Part shown: positions 46,655 to 57,942 of the stretch, in pieces
Layout: each line of letters starts with the position of its first letter
Numbering within the stretch: the first letter of the stretch is position 1
Origin: Coptis chinensis
Lineage: Eukaryota > Streptophyta > Magnoliopsida > Ranunculales > Ranunculaceae
Assembly (NCBI GenBank): GCA_015680905.1
Contig: CM027380.1
Location: 54,763,001 to 54,827,000 of the forward strand
Direction of reading: 5' to 3'
Length of the DNA: 64,000 nt
Position numbers and translations under genes: made by a program
Notes under the pieces: model-generated
The model's input: only the letters and a program-made list of their open reading frames with translations
Databases searched by the model: none
Told to the model about the DNA's origin: nothing

Positions 46655-47575
46655 GATGACATCTCCTACAATCATACCTAAGCAGTCTTTCGAAGACTTG
46701 TTGGGAAGCGAGACCTATGGAGGTTGGTTCCGCGACAGGATCTTGCAGTTAGGATGGCAACATCTACTGGTAAGTGATGACAACTAGTATTCACCTCAGC
46801 TTAGTGCATATTTCTACAATAATATTAATTTCTATTGTAACCATGATGGAGAACAAAAATTTTCTCTTGCAATTAATAACACGATAATGGAATTCAGTAA
46901 GTCTTTAGTAGCGTTAGTTTCGGGATTGCCCTTGCCTGATCCTATACACACGTGGGGATATATGACCGATAATGCATACCTCTATGACTATGCATATTTC
47001 CATGAGTATTATGGGGGAGGGGTGTTTCATATAATGGACCAAGGGCGATATAGCATAGCCCTTTGTAGCCTGTCCCTGAATATAGGCACCACCATGTTAT
47101 TCATCATGATGAATATTTTAGGGGAGTAGCAGTTTACTTCTGCAAATAGTACCACTGGTGACATTTTCCTTGCTTTAGCTGAGGGACGTCGCCGATATGA
47201 CATTCCCAGAGTTTTAGTGGCTATTCTTAAGAGAGCCCATAACATGCGACATAAGTATCTTCTTATGCCTGTTTTGGTTTGCCGCATCATGCGCGGTTGT
47301 TTACCTGAATTCTGTACCCACTTCATGGATTGGAAAAGGGTTGAAGTCATGAGACCCACCAATTGCGTGGTTCGTTCATTTTGAGTTATGACTTGGCCTG
47401 GATGGCAGGTGCAACCTCATTTGGTTGCTCCTTACACCCTATCAGACCGAGTAACACTAAACAGGTTAGCACGGGTGGACGACACACGGCAAAGGGCTTG
47501 GCAAGTTATCATAGCGTGGCAAGACACAAAAGAGCCTTGGTCCTATGAAGAGGATGAGGATGAGGATGATACTTA
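46655..47575 (+). pseudogene. Degenerate 3' ORF 2 of the Athila-type element
   Basis: The frame begins MTSPTIIPKQSFEDLLGSET and passes stops near 46787 and 47127. It carries LSAYFYNNINFYCNHDG, then FSKSLVALVSGLPLPDP and RVLVAILKRAHNMRHKYLL, and ends with an acidic tail (YEEDEDEDDT). The order resembles the plant transposon-protein domain often found 3' of pol in Athila and related elements. That match is from memory of the pattern and is tentative. No membrane segment is clear. Confidence 0.5.
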
Positions 47576-47599
47576 AACGCGGGAGATAAGGTAAGTTTT

Positions 47600-49365
47600 T
47601 AGTTTCAGTTAGTGTTTGCTTATGTCCTAAGCAATTTGATTCTAGTTATCCCCATAATGGGTGGAACTCATATAGAGTTACGTATGTTTTACTTTATCTA
47701 TATTAGTATATGTTTTAACCTTGTTTTGCAGATGTTCCAAATTTCACGCATTTCCATGGTATTTTTCTACCATTTTTATTTCAATACTTTGAGGACAAAA
47801 CATGCTTCTTGTTTGGGGGTGACATAGAAATACGTGTAATTAAGGCATCTGTTAGGATATAGATATTTACAATATGCACTTGTTTTCTAGTAAAAATTCA
47901 AAAATATAAATAAAAAGTTATGTTATACACTTAGAAATATTGGTATTGTTTCCTTTCTCTATGCTTTTAATAATCTAGAAGTCTCACGTTAGCTTTTGCA
48001 TTATAATAGTTTTTAGAAACTTAGGTTAATATGTAGACAATAATCTTTGCATCTATCTATAAATATATTATATGAGTATCTATGATTGTTTGGCAGTAAG
48101 TTTATGAAATCTAGGCTAGAGTACTTATTCTACAAATCATGTGAGAATATAGCCTAAAACCTTATATGAGTGAAATATTTGAGAAATGACACAAGGGAGA
48201 AGTAAAATCCGGATAGAGAAATCACACGTCCACTTGCTTGATCACTGAACCATACCCTAAGCGAGAATTTAGGCCCTCTTTGGATCGATATAGCCAGAAA
48301 TTCAAACCTTATGAAATTATTTTCTGCTAGTCGCCCCTCTAAACCTTTCTTTAGCCTTTCATAAACCACAATTCCTTTACCCTTTTACAAAAACAAAACA
48401 AAATAAAAAATCAACCTACCCATTATAGAATGAGTCTGAGAATAGGATGAGTGAAGAAAAGAGAAGAGAAAAACCTGTGTAAACAAAAATTAGTTAGTTA
48501 CTTCATAAAAGAATAAGAAAAGAAAGTTTCCATCCAAATAAATAAATAAATAAATAAAATAGAAAATAAAGAGTTAGAACTCCAAAAAAAATAAAATGAG
48601 TCAAAAAGCCAACATAAAAAGGCTAAAGATGGAAACAAAGTGTAGAAGCAAAAGAACAAGGGTTTCTCTAGTTACGTAATATGAAGACCCTATTATCTCA
48701 GACTTGTTCTTTTTGAATATCCATTTCCTTCCTTCTCAAACCATCTCCTAATCCCCGCAACACCTAAATAAGACCTCCAGCTCAATTAGGAATAGGTTAG
48801 TGTGATAGTAAGTGGCAGATGTGTTTGATCGACTTTGGCTTCCTTGTGTGTCATTGAGATTGTAAGGTAAAGTGTGCCCACTGCACACTGGAGTAGCGAA
48901 ACTTGAGCAGAAAAATCAGAGTGTTTTTGTCATGACATTTATGTGAAGACCTACTTAAGGACGCTTATTCCAAAGTTTCAGAAATGGACATGCTAGTGCA
49001 TTTCATAGTATTACTCATTGTATATATGTTTATTCGTAGATGATTGATGATTATGCATATAGTAGCTTAGGTTTCAACTTGATCATTCTGTATTCACTGC
49101 TAGTGAGATGTAAAGATAATTGAGACATAAATAAGGAAACAATAGTTCTATTTCTTAGTCGTTGTAGTATAGATGAAATTTGTGAGTACCTTCACTAGAA
49201 AACTCTCACGAGGCTATAACTCGTCCACTGGGAATTTCTAGTGGTTTAAGGTCTTGTTGCATATGGTCAATGCAATCGCACTTGGCGAAACGAGATTAGT
49301 TAGAACTCCATTTTTGGTCACTTATTCTAATATCTCATATTTGCTTTAGGACAAGCAAAATGTTG
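47600..49365 (+). other. 3' untranslated region of the Athila-type element
   Basis: Long AT-rich sequence with no supported ORF. It contains an (AAAT)n run at 48537-48560. The part from 48770 matches the older copy at 1470-2094. Confidence 0.65.
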
Positions 49366-49377
49366 TTTGGGGGTGGT
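49366..49377 (+). other. Polypurine tract of the Athila-type element
   Basis: TTTGGGGGTGGT lies immediately before the 3' LTR start TGATAA at 49379. It would prime plus-strand DNA synthesis. Confidence 0.75.
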
Positions 49378-49378
49378 T

Positions 49379-50844
49379 TGATAAAAGCCCAAAACTGTAG
49401 TTTTAACCCCTTAACAATAATACTTTTAGACCAATTATGTGAGTAATAAATAAGAGTTAATGCTGATTACGTGTTTTTATGTATTTCAGGAATTGGAGTC
49501 AATTATGTGTAGAAATGTGTCACTTTTGCGAGATAAAGGAGCAAGAGTTGGTTGCTAAGAAGTTCTTTGATAAAATGCCAATATTCAAGGAGAAAAAACA
49601 TCTTTAAAGCTCGGTCAAAGCTGAAAAGTCAAAGTCAATGCGGGCAGAAACAGCGCACAAAAATCAGCAGAACTTTCGAAGACCGTATCTTTAGACTCAG
49701 ACCTTGGAATTGGGCCTACCTTATGTCAAAACGACCGTCTTGGAAAGAGCTTTCCAATGGTCCAAACTTTAACCCAATCAGAGAAGCAAAAGTAGAGGAA
49801 AAGTCTGTTGAAATTAAATCCAGCTGAAAAAGACTCTGTAGACTGAAGAAATTGGGTATTGGGCTAGATTTTCCGGCCCAAAACATGGCTCCAGGCCCAT
49901 GCACGAATTGGGGATCTGTTTCTCTTCTTGAAAGGAGGAAAAGAGGCAGACTCATAAGCTAGACCTAGATTAGAAAATAAATTAGCTTAGACTCCATTAA
50001 TTAGTTTTATTACCTTGTTTTTAATTTAGTTGTTGAATCAATACTCTTTTATTTCATTAGATCAATAAAGTTAGTTTGTTACTCATAATCTAGTTTTAAT
50101 TATTAAATCACTTAGATCTAATTTCAATCATTTAGTTATTAATCATTTCTTAGTTGTTAATTTAGTTTTGAATTCTTGATTAGATCAATATAGTAAATTT
50201 ATAATCTTTATATCATGTCTTGCTTAAATTCATATAGAAATGATAGTTTAATGACTCAAGGCTAAAACCTCCATTAGAGGGGTTTGAAGAAGCCTTGATG
50301 AAAACTTGATTTTGTTAGCTTAGAAATCGTCATGATAATCTATTCAATTCTAGAAAGTAATTAGTTCACCATGAGAATGGGTTTGATTGCTTCACATGCT
50401 AGTTATTATTTGGTAGAGATTGCCATGAATAATTAGGGATTAGAAATACCAGTTTGTTATGCAAAAGTATTGAAATTTGGATTACGACATTTCTTTGTTA
50501 GTTGATTAAGTCGAATCAAGGTGGAATCGAATTCTCCTAATTCATTCTCTATTGTCAAGTTAGTATTTGAATTCCGTCATTTCGTTATTGGCATATTGAT
50601 TAGTAGTTTCCCATCATAGTATAATTCCATCGTTACTCTCATTAACTTTGATAGACTGATAATCGTAGTTAACTTAGAATTCTAAAGAACTAGGAGTGGA
50701 ACGAATCTTTTATTCAAACTATATTGTAATAACATCGAGGGTAGAAAACTTTGATAATATTAAGCATGAATTTAGTTTTAGTTTTACTTGCGTTTGAGTC
50801 TCGTTACTTATACGTAGGTAAAACTATCGTTTTACCATTTATCG
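49379..50844 (+). repeat. 3' LTR of the Athila-type element
   Basis: 1466 bp, collinear with 34823-36287. The last base is G instead of A, so the inverted end is TTATCG. GCTGC follows at 50845-50849. Confidence 0.95.
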
Positions 50845-50849
50845 GCTGC

Positions 50850-51153
50850 CTTCATAAGATGGTAAAGTCTCATCGGTTATTGGATTTACCGTTGGACTAT
50901 TAAGCATCTCAAAAGGAGCATGTAGACTACCTTCAGAAGCAGATGGAGTTTGAATCTTTCTAGAAAAAAAAAAAAAAAAAAAAAAAAACTTTGAAAGCTT
51001 CAGTGCTTTCCGTTGTTTGGGAGACCCACGAACATATCTTGCTACATTTGGTTATAAGATCACTGAAACGTATAACAGAGGCTGCTCGGTCAGAAAAGTT
51101 TGGATCGCCTAATGGAACAACCAATTTAGCAACCTGTGTCCATCTCCTTAAAA
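50850..51153 (-). pseudogene. FAR1/MULE-like protein C-terminus, upstream piece
   Basis: On the minus strand the reading starts FLRRWTQVAKLVVPL at about 51153. It continues RAASVIRFSDLITKCSKI and STEAFKV, then meets a T26 tract (the plus-strand A run near 50967-50992). After the tract, another frame reads RKIQTPSASEGSLHAPFEM and passes into GSPRVSF at 34822, across the Athila element. The RRW..AK and R..DL..... pattern is that of the region after the SWIM finger in FAR1/FRS proteins. At 51153 the sequence is fused to a gypsy gag. Confidence 0.55.
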
Positions 51154-51923
51154 AGCACTTGCTTTGGTTTTACTCGCTGATGACCATAATTGGTCAGAAA
51201 CTTTTCCTTAATCTCCCTAAAATAGGATATAGATCCCTCTTGCAGAGAACATAACCACTTCAACACCTTCCCCTTCAAACTTGAAAAGAAGGACTTGCAT
51301 AATAATGAATCTAGATAGGTTGTTCCTTGGTATATCAAAAATTGGTGTTGATATCCAAATAGATGATCCATCGGATTTGACGTCCCATCGTATTGAGTAT
51401 ATTTAGGAATCTTGAACTTAGGTGGAATGGGCATCATCTCGACCTTTTGATGTATTGGATTCCTACTGACATCATCTGCCAATCTTCTTATCGATGCTGA
51501 AGTCTTTTCGAGAAGCTGGTTCCCTAACTGCTTCTGCATAATCTCTTGTATCATCTTTTTGGTGATGGGATGTGGTATCGGAATTATAGGTATCGGCGAT
51601 GCTTCTCTAATTCTTTCGTTTCTTGCTAATACATTTTTTGTGTAGTGACTAACTGACTTTGAACTACAAGCCTCTTCCTCTTCCACATGGAGATCTTTTA
51701 AAACCTGACTTGGACTTGCATTCTTCATCTCTTGATTCTCTTTAAGTAATATAACATTCTGTTTTTCCACTTCTCTCAACCTCTTCAAGACTTCCTAAAG
51801 TGAAACTTCTACTTCAACATTTTCCTCTTGATATCTCTTACTTACTGATGCTCTTGTATTCCTTGTTTGTAATTGATTATCATTATCCACTCGCTTGTTA
51901 TTTGCTCTTTTCATTGGAGTCAT
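51154..51923 (-). pseudogene. Ty3/gypsy gag fragment, fused to FAR1-like sequence
   Basis: Starts at 51923 (MTPMKRANNKRVDND), about 110 bases after the PBS. A stop lies at about 51795. The open part carries a coiled-coil region (LREVEKQNVILLKENQEM) and then the capsid core: FKIPKYTQYDGTSNPMDHLF, then LCKSFFSSLKGKVLKWL and YFREIKEKFLTNYGHQRV. The gag frame runs a few codons into the FAR1-like sequence and stops at 51126. The second half of gag and all of pol are missing on this side. Confidence 0.75.
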
Positions 51924-52029
51924 TATGATTCAATCCTCAATTCCCTACTCACTCTTCTTTTACTCAAACTCAGAACGACTACGGATTCAAAATCAAAGAA
52001 GAAGAAAACTTTTAAATTTCCTTGTTCTC

Positions 52030-52560
52030 GATGCACAGACGACGCCAATGTGATGTCTAAGAACAATCTCTCTTAATTGTTCTAAGATCACTGAGATTAA
52101 ACGATGGTTTGAATGAAGTTGAAGTAAATTGTAAATCTGATATGAAGTAAATGAAACTCTTTTATTGAACAATCATAAAGGTTTTACAATCACTCTGAAT
52201 CTATCTTTCTCTCTCCTATTTCTGATAATTTTTGTGGGAATAATCGAATGAATCTTCTTTCACTTCATCAAGTCTTTATATTGTGTCTTCAATTAGCTTT
52301 GACCCAATCAACTCATGACACGTGTCTATTGTCTTCCTCCTTTTTTACTTTCAAATATTTGGAATAACCACGAAATATACCGAGATATTGACCCTCATGT
52401 CAATATCTCGAGTTTTGAAATATCAAATAAAAATATTTAAAGGCACGATATTTGCCCACTACAATGATATTTGCTTTTTAAATGGTATGATCAGAGAGCC
52501 TAAATGGATAAGCTTTTGCATATACTCAGAACGTTTTGGCTGTTCACTTGACAAAAAGTT
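52030..52560 (-). mobile_element. PBS and LTR of the minus-strand gypsy fragment
   Basis: The minus strand reads TTGGCGTCGTCTGTGC at about 52033-52048, directly after an LTR end TAGACATCACA. The LTR starts at 52049 in plus orientation (TGTGATGTCTAAG). Its other end is not clear; it probably lies near 52560. A TATA-like TTTATATT lies within it. No TSD could be read. Confidence 0.6.
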
Positions 52561-52900
52561 TACCTAGCAAATTTTAGGCTGGACAAATATTTTCAACAGT
52601 TTAGGAGCCCTTACCAATTAAGAATGTCATAGTGCTTACTTCCATCCAAACTTTGCTTCCTTTGCTAAGTTGGATAGAAATCTTGACTACCATTTGCTAT
52701 CTGATTCTGTACTATGAGGATACAACAGATGCACCCTTCCTGCACTAAATAGCTTGCCATTTCCCCTCATTCTTGTTAATGATGAGTTACTTCCACAAGA
52801 CGAGAGAGAGAGAAAAAAGAATGGCACACACAACCTGTGTCTTTGAACAAAGTAGAGAGGCAAACACATGGACCTGCTAGATTGTTGATGCCATAGTGCC
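52561..52900. other. Intergenic sequence, nothing recognised
   Basis: No domain or repeat recognised. The minus-strand open frame at 52687-52920 has no support. Confidence 0.4.
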
Positions 52901-53692
52901 ATACCGTAGTCATTCTTCATAGTATTGATTTTTTTTTTTCCAAACTATTGACTGCTGAAATTTTGGTATGCTGTCAAGTAAACCTTCCGCCAATTGAAGT
53001 AGAAATTTGAAGACCAAAACCAGGGTTTGGAATTCTACTCTATAGAAAACATAGGACGTCGAAATTCTAAGCTATTGAAGTATTGATAAAAAAAAAAGGA
53101 AAAAACAAAAGAAAACATATCAATAGATAGATTTTTTTTTTTTTTTGGTATGGAGACCGTGATATGATTGAAAAGAAAGGGTTTTGGGTTTTGTTTTGTT
53201 CACGTAAACAAAAGGATTCGCCTAAATTGTTGGGAGTAAAAAGGATACTTAAAATTTAATTACGTGGACACCTTCAGAGACCAGGAAAAGAGACTACTAT
53301 TATACCGTAGTCATTCTTCATAGTATTGATTTTTTTCCAAACTATTGACTGCTGAAATTTTGGTATGCTGTCAAGTAAACCTTCCGCCAATTGAAGTAGA
53401 AATTTGAAGACCAAAACCAGGGTTTGGAATTCTACTCTATAGAAAACATAGGACGTCGAAATTCTAAGCTATTGAAGTATTGATAAAAAAAAAGGAAAAA
53501 CAAAAGAAAACATATCACGTAGATGCGATTTTTTTTTGGTATGGAGACCGTGATATGATTGAAAAGAAAGGGTTTTGGGTTTTGTTTTGTTCACGTAAAC
53601 AAAAGGATTCGCCTAAATTGTCGGGAGTAAAAAGGATACTTAAAATTTAATTACGTGGACACCTTCAGAGACCAGGAAAAGAGACTACTATT
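52901..53692. repeat. Tandem duplication of a ~0.4-kb unit
   Basis: 52901-53301 and 53302-53692 are nearly identical, both starting ATACCGTAGTCATTCTTC and ending GAGACTACTATTATA. They differ mainly in T- and A-run lengths and in one short stretch (CAATAGATAG versus CACGTAGATGCG). The high identity indicates a recent event. Confidence 0.93.
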
Positions 53693-53708
53693 ATATATAT
53701 ATATATAT

Positions 53709-54184
53709 GGGGAGGGATAGGGGCACAGGCACTGTAGCCACATTATAACCACAGTCTATCTTAACCGTTCTATTCACTTCAATCCAACAGACGCGACTTA
53801 ACTAAGAAATTTCATTTCAATTCGGCGATAAAAAAAACCCTTAACCTCTCGCGCGCTCTCTCTCTCCTCCACCACCACTGTAAATTGAAAATTGAAATAA
53901 CTCAAAAATCAAACCCAAAATTTTCACCCCAAAATCAAACCTAAAATTTCCACCCCAAAATCAAAGCAATCAACCAACTATTTAGTTCGATTTCCAGCAC
54001 CCAAATTTAAAGAACCCATCTTAAAATTCAATTTGAAGGACCCATCTCTGATTTGGGGTTTAAAATTCGATTTGAACTCATTCTCGATTCTCACAAGGTA
54101 TGTAATTTTTTAAATTTTGAAATATTTGTTCAATTATTATTATTTTTTTCTTAATTATGTAGTTTGTTTTGTTTTTCATTAAAT
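53709..54184 (+). repeat. Left TIR of the Pack-MULE-like element
   Basis: Contains CCCCAAAATCAAACC repeated and a CTCTCTC run, all mirrored in the right TIR. A splice-donor-like AAG/GTATGT near 54097 could let the TIR act as leader exon and promoter for the captured fragments. That is inference. Confidence 0.9.
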
Positions 54185-54189
54185 ATCAG

Positions 54190-54495
54190 CATCCAAAAAA
54201 CTCAATATGACTGTATGTTTGATTTGGGGTTTATGCTGGATGAAGTTACTGTGGCGAGTGTGTTACCGGTTTTTGGTAACTTGGGGTTGGTTCAAATTGG
54301 GAAAATAATGCATTGTTGGGTAATTAGATGTGGGGTTGAATTGAATGTGTTTGTAGAGACAGGTTCGGTGGATATGTATGGAAAATTTGGACTCTTGGGT
54401 AATTCACGGAAAGTGTTTGATGGAATGTCTGAGAATAATGTGGTTTCGTGGAATGCGATTATTATGGGGTATTCCAGTAATGGGTTTGGTTGTTA
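54190..54495 (+). pseudogene. Captured PPR protein fragment
   Basis: The open frame encodes about two and a half pentatricopeptide motifs of the plant PLS type: DEVTVASVLPVFGNLGLVQI, then GKIMHCWVIRCGVELNVFV, VDMYGKFG and ARKV-like RKVFDGMSENNVVSWNAII with GYSSNG. PPR proteins bind organelle RNA. There is no targeting peptide and no C-terminal E/DYW domain. It is a partial exon inside the element, on the plus strand. Confidence 0.85.
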
Positions 54496-54952
54496 ATTGT
54501 TTTTTTTTGTTTTCAGACGAGTGAAGAGGCTTCGGAAACAATGAGGTTACTTTTAGAAGGAGCCTTGTATCAACTTTGTCTCTTCATCTGCTTTACCAGT
54601 AATTCTCCTTTTTACTCTCTGTTTCCATTTTTTGTTAATTTAAACTAGACAGTGATGACTTAATTATTATTCTATTTTTTTTTAATGGGTAAATTTGACA
54701 AAGATGAAGATTGCTGGCGTGCTGAATGTAAGACACGTGTTTTCAAAGGAGAGAGGAAATAATGGGTTTCTCAATGTTAAGAATGGGTATTGGGTGTGAA
54801 AGGGAGGAGATTTTCATTATGTCGTGTGGCGTTGTCGATGATGAGTTATCCAAAGTTTGGGTTTTGGTGGAAATTGCGGAAGAGTGCTCGACTTTAGTTG
54901 TTTTGGATGTAGCTTCTGGTTTGAATGTTGTTGCTCTGTAGGTAACCATCAG

Positions 54953-55210
54953 GTAGACTCGGGGCTTCTGTTCCAACGTTTGGTTCGTGAAATTGCACAA
55001 GACTTCAAGGTAAAAATCACTTCTCATTATCAAGTTACAGTTAAATTACATGCATGTTCTTTTTTTATTGATGTATGCTTGTTTTTTGGGATTTTGGTTT
55101 TGTAGACAAATTTGCGATTCCAGAGCCATGCTGTGCTAGCACTTCAAGAAGCTGCAGAAGCTTATCTCATGGGATTATTTGAAGACACAAATTTCTGTGC
55201 AGAAGCTTAG
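54953..55210 (+). pseudogene. Captured histone H3.3 fragment with intron
   Basis: Exon A ends at 55009 with FQRLVREIAQDFK before a GTAAAA donor. Exon B starts at 55106 after TTTTGTAG and reads [19 protein letters not shown], then [12 protein letters not shown] and a stop at 55210. SHAVLALQ and the conserved intron position after DFK point to the replication-independent H3.3 type. Upstream residues are deleted (GLL joins FQRL), and the last ~25 residues are missing. It cannot make a histone. Retention of the intron means capture from genomic DNA, not from mRNA. Confidence 0.9.
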
Positions 55211-57388
55211 GGATAGGGATAGGAATATTTTAGGTTTTTAGGATAGCTAGGGAACAATTGGTGTTATGTTTTTTACATTGGTGTGTACAAAAAGTACATT
55301 ATAGTGACTTTTTCTGTTGAAGACAAAAGTAATGTTGGTTACCATTCTTGAAAATCAATCTACTGGATTCTTCGTTGTTATTTTCAATGGGTTTAATTCT
55401 TAGTTTCAACTATTTGTGAATGAATGCTGATTTGATTATGTGGCAAATTGTGGTTATATGCATTGAATGATGTGTGTCAATTCTTTACTCCGACCTTGAA
55501 ATATTTTTATTAGTCAAAATAATCAATAATGTAAAATTTGATCTAGCTAAATTAGGTATCTTTGCAATATCTGTGGAACCATGATGAGCATCCTAGAGAT
55601 TTTCTTGGTTGGAAAAAGCTCATTTGTGCCTTCTTAGTGGAGATTCCTTTGTTCTTGCGGCTGTGAAATTGTTTCCCAACCTCGAGAGAAAATTCCAAAC
55701 CATTACGAGCGGATGCTTGTAATGTGCGGTTCTACACACTTGAAATATCATTCGCCTTAATTATCGCCCATTTGAAATAATTCCTACTTGTAATATTAAA
55801 TTAGCTAATATTATGTTTATGTGATGTATTTGAATTCAGTTACATGAACACAAAACAGAAAAATATTCTAAACCATGCCTGGGAAAGTATTATCAAAACT
55901 AAGATGAAATTCCTTAACCAAACAAAGATGCTTCAGTAACCACCTTTAACAATTTCAAGGGTGGCTCCCTCGACCATAAAACAAGGCTGCCTCTTGGTGC
56001 TGATCTTCTCTCTGCGGGATTTTGCCTCAGCTTTTTGAACTCTTTGCAGCTTCTTTGATTGCCAAATGAAAATCTTCAAAGCAGTCAGAATGTATCTGCT
56101 GCCAGAAATTGTCAGAAACACTTTAACAAAGCTATCAGATGTATCTTCAAAGCTATCAGAATGTATCTTCAAAGCTTCAAAGCTGTCAGAATTTCCTTTA
56201 ACAAAGTTTGCATCCACTATATACTCTTACTGCCTCGATCTCTCCTGGCAAGCCACCACACTTAGAATGTATATGCTGCAGTATTGAATTTCTGCAGGAA
56301 ATAAAGAATTCGATGTTCAAAACAAGCAGCATTTTAGGACAAGTTAAATGCAAAATAAATTCTATCTAACACTGATTAATCATAGAGGACCAAGAGCAGG
56401 TTCAGGTATGAGTTCCAAGTTCACGCTTTTGCCCAATTTAATTTATTTTTTATTTTTTATTTTTTTTACCTCCTAAAATCTCGAGGATATGAACTTCTCT
56501 CAGATTTGCAAAAGGACCAAGACAAAAGTTGATCACTCAAGACTCGGTCAACCAAATGTCCAACCACCTTGCGGTGGTTCCAAATTAGGGCTTTTACCAA
56601 CAATATACTCTTTTCAAAAGTTTTAAAAATTCTACATGCAATTATAACATATAAGTCGATACAAAGGATAGATAAATTATCTCTCGGATACCTTCGCAGA
56701 CTTCACCATTCACCAATAAGTCTCCATCGAATGGAACTATCTTGCAAAAACATTGTACCAAAGATTGAAAGCTTCTCCAAATGTTCCTTCACCAACCTTG
56801 ATTATAGTTCCTGGATCATTTGCAAAATGAAAAATAAATTTCCATCAAAAGACTTGGAAGTCCACATCCAAAGAGTTCCAAACAAAAAAAAAAAAAGCAA
56901 CAAGGAAGAAGAAGAACAACAGACTAACAACGGGATACTTGGATAACAAGGCTATAGGAACAAGTATAAGTCTTTAAAGCGACAACATGTCAAACCGGTT
57001 CAAATAGACACCATATAAATTTCTTCAAATTACTATCAACATGACAAACATTAAAAATTAATGGAGGCAACTAAAGAGATTGTACATACAACCATGAAAT
57101 TGGATTTTCCTTTCCTTATAACCCATGCACATTTCCTAGCTCCGTTTCTATTCCCGACATTTTGTCGAGGCAGATATTCATTAGTTTTATGAGTGATGAA
57201 ATTGGTTAGTTTCTCATATTAAATAATTTGTAAAAGTAGAAAGCTAGGATATGACCAAGATGAGACCAAGACGTTCTTTAAAGATCATCCCATTTTATGC
57301 GTGATAAAATAACAACAAAGAAAAATCACTACTTAAATTATAATAGCTAAAATTATACCAAAATGTAACCTAGCAACCTAACTTCTCA
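55211..57388. other. Remaining interior of the Pack-MULE-like element
   Basis: Bases 55211-55420 may be the 3' UTR of the captured histone gene. At 55938-56217 the minus strand is open (REKISTKRQPCFMVEGATLE), with short repeats of TCTTCAAAGC(A/T)NTCAGAATGTATCT at 56060-56180. I do not recognise the protein. The plus-strand frame at 56569-56946 lacks a domain. These may be further captured fragments. Confidence 0.35.
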
Positions 57389-57848
57389 AATTTAATGAAA
57401 AACAAAACAAACTACATAATTAGAAAAAAAAAAAAATAATAATAATAATTGAACAAATATTTCAAAATTTAAAAATTACATACCTTGTGAGAATCGAGAA
57501 TGGGTTCAAATCGAATTTTAAACCCCAAATCAGAGATGGGTCCTTCAAATTGAATTTTAAGATGAGTTCTTCAAATTTGGGTCTTTGGAAATCGAACTAA
57601 ATAGTTGGTTGATTGCTTTGATTTTGGGGTGGAAATTTTGGGTTTGATTTTGGGGTGAAAATTTTGGGTTTGATTTTTTGAGTTATTCCAATTTTCAATT
57701 TACAATGGTGGTGGTGGAGAGAGAGAGAGGTTAAAGGTTTCAATTGAAATGAAATTTCTTAGTTAAGTATTGTTGGATTGAAGTGAATAGAACGGTTAAG
57801 ATAGATGTGGTTATAATGTGGCTATAGTGCCTCGTGCCCCTATCCCTC

Positions 57849-57851
<3 letters not shown>
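57389..57851 (-). repeat. Right TIR of the Pack-MULE-like element
   Basis: Reverse complement of the left TIR, with the same order of boxes (ACTACATAATTAG, GAGAATCGAGAATGGGTTC, GGTTAAGATAGATG). Small indels separate the two arms. Confidence 0.9.

Positions 57852-57939
<88 letters not shown>
57852..57939. repeat. (TA)n microsatellite
   Basis: About 43 TA units directly at the right end of the Pack-MULE-like element. A shorter TA run lies at its left edge, so the element inserted into a TA tract. Confidence 0.98.

Positions 57940-57942
<3 letters not shown>

Larger units (their letters stand above)
34823..50844 (+). mobile_element. Athila-type Ty3/gypsy retrotransposon, 16.0 kb, with TSD
   Basis: The 5' LTR (34823-36287) and 3' LTR (49379-50844) begin TGATAA; the first ends TTATCA and the second TTATCG. 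GCTGC flanks both sides (34818-34822 and 50845-50849). The order is PBS, gag, protease, RT, RNase H, integrase, two further degenerate ORFs, then polypurine tract. A Copia-like solo LTR is nested at 40813-42074. In two 100-bp stretches I compared, the LTRs differ at about 4-5 positions per 100, so the insertion is moderately old. Multiple frameshifts and stops make it inactive. Gag-pol layout, the Asp-tRNA primer site and extra 3' ORFs assign it to the Athila lineage. Confidence 0.93.
53709..57851. mobile_element. Pack-MULE-like element, 4.1 kb, with ~470-bp TIRs
   Basis: The TIRs are 53709-54184 and about 57389-57851, starting GGGGAGGGATAGGGGCAC and ending GTGCCCCTATCCCTCCCC. They are collinear as reverse complements over their whole length. 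TATATATAT on both sides (53700-53708 and 57852-57860) gives a possible 9-bp TSD, the Mutator size, but it lies in a TA microsatellite and so is weak evidence. The interior holds host gene pieces (PPR and histone H3.3) and no transposase. This is the definition of a Pack-MULE. Confidence 0.85.
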
